Of a stretch of DNA of 64,000 bases, positions 16,635-25,588 are shown in pieces; within the stretch, counting starts at the first letter, position 1, and each line of letters opens with the position of its first letter. The position numbers were made by a program, and so were the translations under genes. This stretch comes from an uncultured Alphaproteobacteria bacterium (GTDB lineage Bacteria; Pseudomonadota; Alphaproteobacteria; RF32; CAG-239), in the NCBI GenBank assembly GCA_934254585.1, contig CAKQLF010000002.1:62001-126000 (forward strand), in the 5' to 3' direction. Below the pieces are notes generated by a model, which ran no database searches, had not been told where the DNA came from, and saw nothing but the letters and a program-made list of their open reading frames with translations.

Positions 16635-18119
16635 CTAAACACTGATAATTCCACGCGCCATCGCATAAACGGCAAACAAAGCTATTATCACCACAAAACC
16701 GGCGACAACCCCCTCGCCCACCGAAAATGCCGGAGCTTCAGGCTCGTGTTGTTTTTTTGCCCAAATATAAACAGGAATACCGACAGCCATAAAAATGACA
16801 GCCATTAACAAATAATTCAAACCGGCGGCATAAATCAGCCAAACAGAATAAATTGAGCCCATAATCCCCGAAAACAGTGCGGTTGATCGTTTAATGTAAA
16901 AATTCATCGGATATTCGTGATCCTCGCAAATTTTCCATAAATAAGCACAGCTTGAAAAATAAGCCGGCAACACCATCATACTGGTAATGCTAAGCATAGT
17001 GTTCCAAGCATTTCCGGAAAAATATACCAACAACATAAAAATTTGCATTAGCGAACTGGTTACCCACAACGAAACAGTTGGCGTATCCTGTGAATTTTCT
17101 TTGGCAAACTCTTTAGGAAAAGTGCCATTTGCGGCGGCAGCTTGCGGAATTTGCGCCGTAACCACCGTCCAAGCGAGCCAACTGGTCAAAACCGAAATCA
17201 GCAAACCGATATTCATCAACCACGCGCCCCATTTACCGACCAAAGCTTCCAGAATTCCGGCCGTTGACGGATTTGGCACGGCAGCCAACTGTTCTTGACT
17301 CATCAATCCAAATGGCAGTAAAGAGAGTAAAACATAAATAGACAAGCACCCGATAAAACCTAAAAGCGTGGCACGACCCACGGTTTTTGGAGATTTGGCG
17401 TGTTTAGACATCACCACCGCACCTTCAATACCGATAAACGCCCACAACGTTACCAACATTGTGCTTTTAATTTGGGCTGAAAGTCCGCCCAATTTAGCAA
17501 CTGTGGAAGCGTTTTCGCCCCAAAAATCAAACTCAAACTTGTCGATATGAAACATAAACACCGCAATAATCACAAACAAAATTAACGGCACGATTTTAGC
17601 CACCGTACCAATCAAGTTGATAATTGTCGCTTGTTTAATACCGCGTAAAACCAAATAGTTAAAGCCCCAAATTAAAATTGAACCGCCGATAATTGAAGGC
17701 AAATTATTTCCTCCGGCAAAATACGGCGGATAAAAATAGTTTAGTGCGTCCATTGCAATGACGGCATAGCCGACATTTCCGCAAATTTGACACAACCAAT
17801 ACGACCACCCTATGGTAAAACCGACATAAGGCCCAAAGCCGGCGCGGCTATACATATATATACCGGCCTTTAAATCAGGCTTGGCAGCTGACAAAATTCT
17901 AAAAGTGTTAGCTATAAAATAAACGCCTATTCCGGTGATTATCCAAGCCAATAATACTGCTCCCGCCGACGCGCCGGCCGCCATATTTTGCGGCAAACTA
18001 TAAATTCCACCGCCTATCATAGAGCTGACAACAATAGCGGCCAACGCCCAAACACCCAAACCGGAGTTTGAATTTTGCGCCGCCGTGTTATCAGCAGATA
18101 TTTTCTTTTTATCTGCCAT
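16635..18119 (-). CDS. aaxC: APC-family arginine/agmatine antiporter, AaxC-like
   Basis: This 494-residue protein has about 12-13 membrane segments with the APC signature GLGVWALAAIVVSSMIGGGIYSLP in the first helix (substrate-binding region) and WAFIGIEGAVVMS in helix 6. It belongs to the basic amino acid/polyamine antiporter group. Because it lies directly after an AaxB-like arginine decarboxylase, arginine-in/agmatine-out exchange is the best inference; arginine/ornithine exchange is the alternative. ATG 18119 (MADKKK) has GAAAGGAAA upstream; the longer frame to 18218 overlaps aaxB and is rejected. Chlamydial AaxC is of similar length. Confidence 0.82.
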   Translation of the reverse strand: MADKKKISADNTAAQNSNSGLGVWALAAIVVSSMIGGGIYSLPQNMAAGASAGAVLLAWIITGIGVYFIANTFRILSAAKPDLKAGIYMYSRAGFGPYVGFTIGWSYWLCQICGNVGYAVIAMDALNYFYPPYFAGGNNLPSIIGGSILIWGFNYLVLRGIKQATIINLIGTVAKIVPLILFVIIAVFMFHIDKFEFDFWGENASTVAKLGGLSAQIKSTMLVTLWAFIGIEGAVVMSKHAKSPKTVGRATLLGFIGCLSIYVLLSLLPFGLMSQEQLAAVPNPSTAGILEALVGKWGAWLMNIGLLISVLTSWLAWTVVTAQIPQAAAANGTFPKEFAKENSQDTPTVSLWVTSSLMQIFMLLVYFSGNAWNTMLSITSMMVLPAYFSSCAYLWKICEDHEYPMNFYIKRSTALFSGIMGSIYSVWLIYAAGLNYLLMAVIFMAVGIPVYIWAKKQHEPEAPAFSVGEGVVAGFVVIIALFAVYAMARGIISV

Positions 18120-18147
18120 AATATATTTTCCTTTCGTGATAAGACAC

Positions 18148-18175
18148 AAGGCGGCAAAAATTTTTATGCCGCCTT
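18148..18175 (-). promoter_or_regulatory. Intercistronic hairpin between aaxB and aaxC
   Basis: Perfect 9-bp G/C-rich stem (18148-18156 with 18167-18175) and ten-base loop with no T run after it. It may stabilise the aaxB message or adjust aaxC level rather than terminate. Confidence 0.55.
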
Positions 18176-18189
18176 TGCAATTTGTTATT

Positions 18190-18771
18190 CTAAATTTTTG
18201 CCGGTTCGGCATTTTCAAAATTCAAAAATCCCAGACTGGTTAAGCAATAACCGAACTGCTCGGTAATATTCAAATAATTGTGATATAATTGGAACTCGCT
18301 GTGTTTTTCAACTCCGCGCAATTCCAACTCGTGGTTAAGAGATTTGTTAAGCCACATTTCCGCATGACCGCGGGCAATGTCATCATCAATATGGGTGTCG
18401 AAAAATTCCACATATTCAGCCGCCCAACCGCCAATCAATTCGCCTTTGGCGTCTTTACCCCAACAAATACCAACACCAGTGGCAATAGCTTTATGTTCAT
18501 CACGACTGGCACCGTGTCCGGCCATAATAACTTCAAGCACTGCTCCGTGCTTAAATTGTCCTACAACCTTATCCACCGGCACAATATTGCCATAGACTTC
18601 TTTTGGCAGAACCGATGTATAAGGAACAACATTAAAGTTTTCAATTTTAGCTTCCATTAAAGCCGAATCATAACAAAAGGTTTCAAAAGGCTGCGGCGGA
18701 ATACCTTCATTTGCCTGTCCTGTACCGCCTGTAATAAACGCTAATGTCGGATAACGAACTCCGTATGTCAT
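18190..18771 (-). CDS. aaxB: Pyruvoyl-dependent arginine decarboxylase, AaxB-like
   Basis: This 193-residue proenzyme would self-cleave between Thr52 and Ser53 in VVPYTSVLPKE. Ser53 then becomes the pyruvoyl cofactor that converts arginine to agmatine, consuming a proton. The sequence follows chlamydial AaxB closely from memory: GxRYPTLAF, PPQPFETFCYDSAL, AKIENFN, GAVLEVIMAG, GICWGKD, GELIGGWAAEYVEFF and LGFLNFENAEP. This places it in the AaxB branch rather than the archaeal PdaD branch. ATG 18771 has AAAGGAGA upstream. With aaxC downstream it forms a two-gene acid-resistance operon; the chlamydial porin AaxA has no counterpart in the window. Confidence 0.93.
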   Translation of the reverse strand: MTYGVRYPTLAFITGGTGQANEGIPPQPFETFCYDSALMEAKIENFNVVPYTSVLPKEVYGNIVPVDKVVGQFKHGAVLEVIMAGHGASRDEHKAIATGVGICWGKDAKGELIGGWAAEYVEFFDTHIDDDIARGHAEMWLNKSLNHELELRGVEKHSEFQLYHNYLNITEQFGYCLTSLGFLNFENAEPAKI

Positions 18772-18905
18772 TATATATCTCCTTTAAAAAATTACTGAAA
18801 ATCATTGAGTTCGCCTAATGAGATAATCACCGCTCAAACCTTTTCAATAGAACTTTTTAACTGGAAATTTTTAGCGTTTATATCCTCTGATATTTCTTTT
18901 CAAAT

Positions 18906-21900
18906 CTACAAATCTTTCAGTTTGGAAATAATATTTTTCAAGACACTTATGCGTTCACTATATTGTGTTAAATCTTTCGTCACAAACAATTTTTGATCCG
19001 GACGAATTTGCAACACGCCAAATGACTTTGTCACCCAATCAATCAATTTATCCGCCGCGGCAAAAGTGTTATTGCGGAAAGCAATCAAAATTCCTTTGGC
19101 ACCGGCATCAACTTTTGCCACATTAGCCGCATAACAAAGCTGTTTGATTTCTATGGTTTGCAACAAATTTTCCACTTCCGGCGGAATTTCTCCGAAACGG
19201 TCGATTAATTCCTCGCGCATATCCAACAATTCGTCTTTGTCTTTTAAGGAGCCGATACGTTTATACAGTCCCAAACGCACGCCCAAATCTTTGACATAAC
19301 TTTCCGGAATCATCAGCGGTACACCGGTTGTAATTTGCGGTGCCCAATCGCTATATCCGACGGTTTGCGCTTCTTCCGCTTGTCCGGCTTTCTGACGGGC
19401 AATTTCTTCTTCAAGCATATGCTGATACAAAGCGATACCCACATCTTTAATGTGTCCGGACTGTTCTGTTCCCAACACATTACCTGAACCGCGGATATCT
19501 AAATCGTGACTAGCCAAAGAGAACCCCGCGCCAAGCGTATCCAGAGCCTGCAAAATACTCAAACGTTTTTCCGCCACCGGATTAAGCTTTTTACGCGCCG
19601 GAACCGTAAAATAGCAATATCCACGCACCTTTGAACGCCCTACTCGTCCGCGCAATTGATAAAGCTGTGCCAAACCGAACATATCGGCGCGGTGAATAAT
19701 CATTGTGTTTACGCGCGGCATATCAATACCGGACTCAATAATGGTGGTTGAAAGCAGAACATCGTATTTGCCGTCGGCAAAATCGCACATAATGTCTTCA
19801 AGTTGCTTAGCCGGCATTTGTCCGTGCGCCACCGCAATTTTGATATCCGGCACCAAATTTTGCAAAATTTCCAAAATATCGGCAATATCCGACACTCTCG
19901 GGCACACAAAAAACGTTTGTCCGCCACGGAATTTTTCTCGGTAAATAGCCTCTTTTATCATCACTTTATCAAAAGGCATCACAAAAGTGCGGGCGGCCAG
20001 TCTATCAACGGGAGGCGTGGCTATAATGCTGAGTTGTTTAACGCCTGTCAGAGAAAGTTGCAATGTCCGCGGAATTGGCGTCGCACTCAAGGTTAAAACG
20101 TGTACATCAGATTTCAACGCCTTAATTTTTTCTTTATGCGCCACGCCGAAATGCTGTTCTTCGTCCACAATAAGCAAGCCTAAATTGCAAAACTGCACAT
20201 CTTTGGACAACAGGGCGTGTGTGCCAATCACAATTTCCACCGAACCTTCGGCCAATCCCTGTTTGGTTTCGCGTACTTCTTTCGGCGTGCTTAAACGGGA
20301 CAACATCCGCACACGGATTGGAAACCCCTTCATTCGCTCGGCAAAATTCAAATAATGTTGACGAGCCAGCAAAGTCGTTGGCACAATCAAGGCCACTTGC
20401 GCTCCGGACATTGCCACGGTAAACGCCGCGCGCAAAGCCACTTCGGTTTTGCCAAACCCCACGTCTCCGCAAACCAGTCTATCCATCGGCTCGCCCGCGC
20501 TCAAATCTTGAATAACATCTTTTATGGCGTGCAATTGGTCGTCGGTTTCACTATATGGAAACTTAGCGCAAAATTCATCATACGCCCCGCTTGGAGCCAT
20601 AAACACATCGGCCGTTTTAAGATGTCTTTCGGCGGCGATTTTTATCAATTTTTCGGCAATATCTTTGATTTTTGCCTTTACTTTAGCTTTTTTAGCTTGC
20701 CAAGCCGCCCCGCCCAACACATCAAGCTGCACGTTTTCATCATCGGAGCCATAGCGGGAAATAACGTCAATATTTTCAACCGGCACAAAAAGCTTATCAT
20801 CGTGAGCGTACACAATTTTCAAACAATCGTGCGGCGCGCCTCCGGCCATAATATTTTCCAGTCCCAAAAAACGCCCGATACCGTGTTCAATGTGCACCAC
20901 CAATTCGCCCACGCTCAAAGCCGACACATCGGCGATAAAATCTTTGGAAGAAACTTTTTTAGCCTTACGATGTTGTCTTTCACCCAAAATATCTTGTTCG
21001 GATACCAAACAATATTCATCATCTCTGAAGCCGTGCGCCAACTCAACCATAACCAAAGCAATTTTCTTTTGCGCGCAAATCTGCAAAGCTTGTGCCCAGC
21101 TATCGGCCAACGCCGTGTTTTTAATATCGTAATCCGCCATCAGTGAACGCAAACGTTCTCGCGAACCCTCGGTATAACAACAAACAATTCTTTTTAGTTT
21201 TCCGTTTTCCGCCAAATAATCGCGCAACTCTTCATAAACAGCGGCGTTGCTGATATGTCGGGCGTGAACAAAATCTCGTCCCGGAATGGTTTTCAGTTCC
21301 ACAACTTTATCATTTGCGGCAATCGTCAACGGAGTAAAATATACGGCTTGTCTGTCTTCCAACTTGGCTGTAAATTCATCTGCCGACATATAAAGTTTTT
21401 CCGGAGGCAACGGCCTATAAGCATCGGCTTCATTTTTTCCTTTAACTTGCAACGCCTCTAAACGAGCTTCGTAATAATCGGCAATCCCCTCGGTTTTAGC
21501 TTTTAAGGACTCTTCAATATTTTTCCCCGCCACGACTTGCGCATTCGGCAAATAATCAAACAAAGTCGGCAAAACATCGTTATAAAACAACGGCAACCAA
21601 TTTTCCATACCGATATATTTTTGCCCGTTGGAAATTGCCTCATATATTTCATCGTGCAAACCATCGGCCCCAAAAAGCTCTCGATATTGTTCACGGAAAT
21701 TGCGGATAGTGTTGGCGTCTAAAAGAACTTCGCTTGCCACCTGAAATTCATATTGTTGCAAATCTCCGATAGTGCGTTGACTCACCGCGTCAAAAATCCG
21801 TAATCGTTCCACCTCATCATCAAACAAATCAATCCGCAACGGGTTATCCATACCGCTCGGAAAAATATCGGCAATATCACCCCGCACGGCGTATTCACCG

Positions 21901-22367
21901 GGCTCCATAACTTGTTCCACCCGAGTATATCCATTCAACGAAACATAGTGCAAAAAGCTGTCAAAATCCAGTTTCTCGCCAACTTTCACCAATTTGCGGG
22001 CGTTGCGAAAAATTTTTGCCGGCGCAAGTTTTTGCAACACGGCCCCAACCGAGGTAACAACGACCAAAGGAGTTTTTTCGTCATAAAAGACAATTTTCGC
22101 CAAGGTTTCAATACGCTTGGCCGAAAGCGCGCTGTTTGGCGAAACACGGTCATAAGGCACCGTATCCCAAGCCGGAAATTCCAAAACTTCATATTCCGGA
22201 TGCAAAAAACGCAACATTGTCGCCGTTTGCGCCAAACTCACGCCGTCGCTTGCAATATAAATAACCGGCTTTTTCGCATTGGCAATCTGCGCCAACACAA
22301 AGGCTTCATAACCATCGGCAACCGAAGAAACAGTCTTCCCCGCCCAAACATTCACATCTTTACGCAT
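18906..22367 (-). CDS. mfd: Transcription-repair coupling factor
   Basis: This 1153-residue ATPase removes stalled RNA polymerase and recruits UvrA. Domains in order: a UvrB-like N-terminal module, the RNA-polymerase-interacting domain (VGELVVHIEHGIGRFLGLE), RecG-like translocase motor with GDVGFGKTEVALRAA (Walker A), DEEQHFGV (motif II), LSATPIPRTL (motif III) and QLRGRVGRS (motif VI), then the C-terminal TRCF domain. Length is normal. ATG 22367 has AGGAAA eight bases upstream; GTG 22373 is rejected. It is divergent from recG, another helicase of the same motor type. Confidence 0.96.
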   Translation of the reverse strand: MRKDVNVWAGKTVSSVADGYEAFVLAQIANAKKPVIYIASDGVSLAQTATMLRFLHPEYEVLEFPAWDTVPYDRVSPNSALSAKRIETLAKIVFYDEKTPLVVVTSVGAVLQKLAPAKIFRNARKLVKVGEKLDFDSFLHYVSLNGYTRVEQVMEPGEYAVRGDIADIFPSGMDNPLRIDLFDDEVERLRIFDAVSQRTIGDLQQYEFQVASEVLLDANTIRNFREQYRELFGADGLHDEIYEAISNGQKYIGMENWLPLFYNDVLPTLFDYLPNAQVVAGKNIEESLKAKTEGIADYYEARLEALQVKGKNEADAYRPLPPEKLYMSADEFTAKLEDRQAVYFTPLTIAANDKVVELKTIPGRDFVHARHISNAAVYEELRDYLAENGKLKRIVCCYTEGSRERLRSLMADYDIKNTALADSWAQALQICAQKKIALVMVELAHGFRDDEYCLVSEQDILGERQHRKAKKVSSKDFIADVSALSVGELVVHIEHGIGRFLGLENIMAGGAPHDCLKIVYAHDDKLFVPVENIDVISRYGSDDENVQLDVLGGAAWQAKKAKVKAKIKDIAEKLIKIAAERHLKTADVFMAPSGAYDEFCAKFPYSETDDQLHAIKDVIQDLSAGEPMDRLVCGDVGFGKTEVALRAAFTVAMSGAQVALIVPTTLLARQHYLNFAERMKGFPIRVRMLSRLSTPKEVRETKQGLAEGSVEIVIGTHALLSKDVQFCNLGLLIVDEEQHFGVAHKEKIKALKSDVHVLTLSATPIPRTLQLSLTGVKQLSIIATPPVDRLAARTFVMPFDKVMIKEAIYREKFRGGQTFFVCPRVSDIADILEILQNLVPDIKIAVAHGQMPAKQLEDIMCDFADGKYDVLLSTTIIESGIDMPRVNTMIIHRADMFGLAQLYQLRGRVGRSKVRGYCYFTVPARKKLNPVAEKRLSILQALDTLGAGFSLASHDLDIRGSGNVLGTEQSGHIKDVGIALYQHMLEEEIARQKAGQAEEAQTVGYSDWAPQITTGVPLMIPESYVKDLGVRLGLYKRIGSLKDKDELLDMREELIDRFGEIPPEVENLLQTIEIKQLCYAANVAKVDAGAKGILIAFRNNTFAAADKLIDWVTKSFGVLQIRPDQKLFVTKDLTQYSERISVLKNIISKLKDL

Positions 22368-22448
22368 AATCACGCTTTCCTGTTTACATTTTGTTATAAA
22401 ATATATACAATACAGCCATTAACGCAACAAAAAAAAGACAAATTCACA

Positions 22449-24530
22449 ATGCGACCGACTATTTTATATCCGCTTTTTGCCCCTATCACCACCCTAAACG
22501 GTGTGGGAGATAAATATGCCAAACTTGTGGCGAATTTATGCGGTGAACGCGTGGTTGATTTGCTGTGGCACTTACCATCGGGAATAATCGACCGCCGCTG
22601 TAATCTGCCTTTAATTTCCGCCGTTGAAGGACATATTTGGACGGGTAAAGTACGCGTTATAGAGCATAAAGCACCGCAAACCCGCAAACAACCCTATCGC
22701 ATTGCCGTTGACGATGGCACGGAGCAACTGATTTTGATTTTTTTCAAAACTTACGGCGACACACTGACTCGCATTTTTCCGGTTGGTGCCGAAAAAATTA
22801 TTTCCGGTAAGTTGGAACGCTTTAATAACAGCTGGCAAATGCCGCACCCCGACTATGTGGTTGACGCCGCCAAACCGCTGCAAATGCCGCAAATAGAAAC
22901 CGTATATCCGCTGACCGCCGGCGTTACCAACAAAATGCTGAACAAGCTGATGACGCAAGCTCTGGGCTTGACACCGCCGCTGAACGAATGGCTGAACCCC
23001 GAGTTTTTGAAGCAACAAAATTTTCCAAGCTTCAACAAAGCTTTAGAGCAAGTTCACCACCCTCAAACTTTGGACGATTTATCGCCAAATTCAACCGCGC
23101 GCCGCCGTTTGGCTTATGATGAACTGTTGGCCAATCAGCTTTCACTCGCCATTGTGCGTGAACGTTTGAAACATCAAAAAGGACGAGCCTTGCAAGGCGA
23201 CGGACATTTAAAAAAACGCTTGGCGAAAATTCTACCTTTTCAATTAACCTCGGCTCAACAACGAGTTATAGCCGAAATTGAAAGCGATATGTTTTCCGAA
23301 TACAGAATGTTACGCTTGTTACAAGGAGATGTCGGCTCCGGCAAAACCATTGTCGCGCTTTATACAATGCTTAACGCCGTGGAATGCGGCGCGCAAGCGG
23401 CCATTATGGCTCCAACCGAAATTTTAGCCCAACAGCACTATGAAACCATTGCCGATCTATGTTCGCAAATCGGTGTAAAAACAGCGTTGCTGACCGGCAA
23501 TATTAAGGGAAAATCCCGCCAACAAATTTTAGACGCTTTGCAAAATGGTGAAATAGATATTTTAATCGGCACTCACGCTTTATTTACGGAAGATGTGACT
23601 TTCAAAGATTTAGCCTACGCCGTGGTTGACGAACAACATCGTTTCGGAGTCAAACAACGCCTTAGTCTTTCGCAAAAAGGTAAAACTTGCGATGTCTTAG
23701 TGATGACCGCCACGCCGATACCGAGAACTTTAGTCTTAACCCAATTCGGAGATATGGACTATTCGCAAATAGATGAACTTCCGGCCGGACGCAAACCTGT
23801 CACCACCACGGTTATGCCGCTTAGCAAAATTCACGAGGTTGTTGCCGCTCTGAAACGCAAATTGCAAACTCAAACACAGGCCTATTGGGTTTGTCCGTTG
23901 GTGGAAGAGTCGGAAAAAATTGACCTTTCCGCCGCCAAAGAACGCTATGAAAGCTTGCGTCAGGAATTTGGCAATATGGTAGGCTTGGTGCACGGAAAGA
24001 TGAAAGAAAGTGAAAAGAACACGGTTATGGAACAATTTAAGAGCGGTAAATTAAAGCTTTTGGTTTCCACCACCGTGATAGAAGTCGGCGTAAATGTGCC
24101 AAACGCCACCGTTATGATTATTGAACACGCCGAACGCTTTGGACTGGCGCAACTGCACCAACTGCGCGGACGCATTAAACGCGGCTTTGAGGCTTCGAGC
24201 TGTATTTTGATGTATGGCTATCCGCTTAGCGAAGTTTCACGCTCTCGTCTGAATATTATGAAACAAACCGAAAACGGCTTTTTAATTGCTGAAGAAGACC
24301 TGAAACTACGCGGCGGCGGCGAAGTTTTAGGAACGCGGCAATCCGGCTTCAGTAGCTTTAAAGTGGCGGATTTAAGCGTGCACGGCGACTTGCTTTTAAC
24401 TGCCGCCAAAGATGCCGCATTAATTCTCAATCAGGACAAAAACTTGTCAACTCCGCGCGGAATTGCCCTCCGTACTTTGATGTATTTGTTTGAGCGCGAC
24501 GAAGCCATAAAAACATATTTGGCGGGATAA
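22449..24530 (+). CDS. recG: ATP-dependent DNA helicase RecG
   Basis: This 693-residue helicase remodels stalled forks and Holliday junctions. It has the N-terminal wedge/OB domain (GVGDKYAKL, then IWTGKVRVIEHK), then helicase motifs GDVGSGKTIVAL, DEQHRFGV, MTATPIPRTL and motif VI QLRGRIKRG. In motif VI the usual RVGRG is RIKRG, a mild deviation. ATG 22449 (MRPTILYPLF) gives the normal family length; the open frame extends far upstream over mfd and that part is discarded. The SD is weak. The 81 bases between mfd and recG must hold both promoters. Confidence 0.94.
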   Translation: MRPTILYPLFAPITTLNGVGDKYAKLVANLCGERVVDLLWHLPSGIIDRRCNLPLISAVEGHIWTGKVRVIEHKAPQTRKQPYRIAVDDGTEQLILIFFKTYGDTLTRIFPVGAEKIISGKLERFNNSWQMPHPDYVVDAAKPLQMPQIETVYPLTAGVTNKMLNKLMTQALGLTPPLNEWLNPEFLKQQNFPSFNKALEQVHHPQTLDDLSPNSTARRRLAYDELLANQLSLAIVRERLKHQKGRALQGDGHLKKRLAKILPFQLTSAQQRVIAEIESDMFSEYRMLRLLQGDVGSGKTIVALYTMLNAVECGAQAAIMAPTEILAQQHYETIADLCSQIGVKTALLTGNIKGKSRQQILDALQNGEIDILIGTHALFTEDVTFKDLAYAVVDEQHRFGVKQRLSLSQKGKTCDVLVMTATPIPRTLVLTQFGDMDYSQIDELPAGRKPVTTTVMPLSKIHEVVAALKRKLQTQTQAYWVCPLVEESEKIDLSAAKERYESLRQEFGNMVGLVHGKMKESEKNTVMEQFKSGKLKLLVSTTVIEVGVNVPNATVMIIEHAERFGLAQLHQLRGRIKRGFEASSCILMYGYPLSEVSRSRLNIMKQTENGFLIAEEDLKLRGGGEVLGTRQSGFSSFKVADLSVHGDLLLTAAKDAALILNQDKNLSTPRGIALRTLMYLFERDEAIKTYLAG

Positions 24531-24556
24531 AGTTATACTTTTTGACTTTCATAAAA

Positions 24557-25197
24557 TCAAAAGCTTATGTTTACTGCGCACACTTCAGAATTCCCATTAC
24601 AGTAATTACAAATTCTGTTAATTTCATCTAAACTTAAATTCTGCAAACATTTACGCCCTTCTTTGCAATAGTTATTACCATAAAACATTTCCCATCCGCT
24701 TTTCCATCTAGTTACAGCAGAAGCCCAAATTACGTCGCTTAATGGTATAATTAAATCAGTAAACATTGTTTGGCATATTTTCGCAGAAAATGCAGGTGAA
24801 AATGATTTTTTATCATCTTCCATAATTCCACCTAAACGCAAATCCATAGAAACTCTAACCGAGCACTTGAAGTAGCTGGATATACACCTACATATATATC
24901 ATTTCCATAAGCATCTTTAAGATTTTCACCATCAATCATCCAATTATCAGGAATAAGATTTAATGATTCCAGTAGGCTATTCAAATTTACAGATTCCTCT
25001 ACCGGCATTTTATAAATATCGTCTATATGTTCAAGAACACCATAAATTATAAAACTGTATTCTGATATCGCTTTATTCATTTTCCACTTCTCCATAGCCT
25101 TAGAATATCCGGCAATTCCACCGACGGACAACACTGCGATAATCGCCAGTACACCCAACATTTCTATCATACTTCTGCCATATTGATTATATTTCAT
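24557..25197 (-). pseudogene. Type IV prepilin-like protein, interrupted by a frameshift
   Basis: The first frame (25197 to 24832) encodes MKYNQYGRSMIEMLGVLAII and more. This is a class III/IV prepilin leader with Gly before the cleavage site and Glu at +5, then a hydrophobic helix. It stops after YPATSSARLEF in a foreign tail. The second frame (from about 24850 to the stop at 24557) continues with SMDLRLGGIMEDD and a Cys-rich C-terminus. Adding one base near 24854, in a short T tract, joins the two into about 213 residues. A sequencing error, a decayed gene or programmed slippage are all possible. ATG 25197 has AAAGGAAG upstream. Confidence 0.72.
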
Positions 25198-25218
25198 ATC
25201 AACTTCCTTTCTTTTTTA

Positions 25219-25420
25219 ATCACAACAAAAAAGCCATCGGCGAGATGGCTGGAAGTTGGTAAGCTATTCGAAAGAAAATAGTGTAGCATATTAGCTATAT
25301 TATATAGCACATTTTGCTACCTTCCAGCCATACAGCCAGAAGGTATGCTTTATTTAACGTCTTTGCATAAGACGTCTTTCGAAGAGGCTACCACACCCCA
25401 GACAAGCTATCGCCTATCCG
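25219..25420 (-). ncRNA. Structured leader of the prepilin gene with competing hairpins (attenuator-like)
   Basis: The 391 bases between the prepilin ATG and the DHH gene contain no gene, but show three alternative stems on the minus strand. Stem A: 25335-25344 with 25319-25328. Stem B: 25321-25329 with 25247-25255 (GGCTGGAAG/CTTCCAGCC). Stem C: the terminator at 25232-25250. A and B share one arm; B and C share AGCC. Further hairpins lie at 25357-25375 and inside stem B's loop. A promoter TTTACA-N17-TAGATT is possible near 25423-25453. The layout is that of a riboswitch or attenuator. I recognise no known class. Confidence 0.5.
25226..25250 (-). terminator. Terminator inside the prepilin leader
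   Basis: AGCCAT (25250-25245) pairs with ATGGCT (25237-25232), followed by six T at 25231-25226, only about 30 bases before the prepilin ATG. Its 5' arm overlaps the 3' arm of a longer competing stem. Confidence 0.65.
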
Positions 25421-25538
25421 ACTACCAATCTAACTAAATAAACCCCGAATGTAAAGCAGAAAATAAAAAACAGCGGAATTACATCCGCCACAACCTTTGA
25501 TAATTCATTACTATCAGCTAAAAAAATATATTATAATA

Positions 25539-25575
25539 AAAACACTCTGTAGAACATAGCAGAGTGTTTTTATTA
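25539..25575 (-). terminator. Terminator after the DHH phosphoesterase gene
   Basis: Perfect 11-bp stem (25539-25549 with 25560-25570) with T-rich tail on the minus strand. A weaker G/C stem with T run (about 25473-25488) follows as a possible second terminator. Confidence 0.82.
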
Positions 25576-25588
25576 GGAAAATATTTTA

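Noticed and set aside
20355..21146. 263-codon + strand frame inside mfd
   Set aside because: It is antisense to conserved Mfd motor and interaction domains.
21912..22448. Upstream extension of recG
   Set aside because: It overlaps the mfd start and adds about 179 residues not found in RecG; ATG 22449 gives the normal length.
25345..25440. c-di-GMP-I (GEMM) riboswitch in the prepilin leader
   Set aside because: GCAAAG and a GAAA-type hairpin are present, but the conserved core order and second stem do not fit; kept only as an unknown leader.
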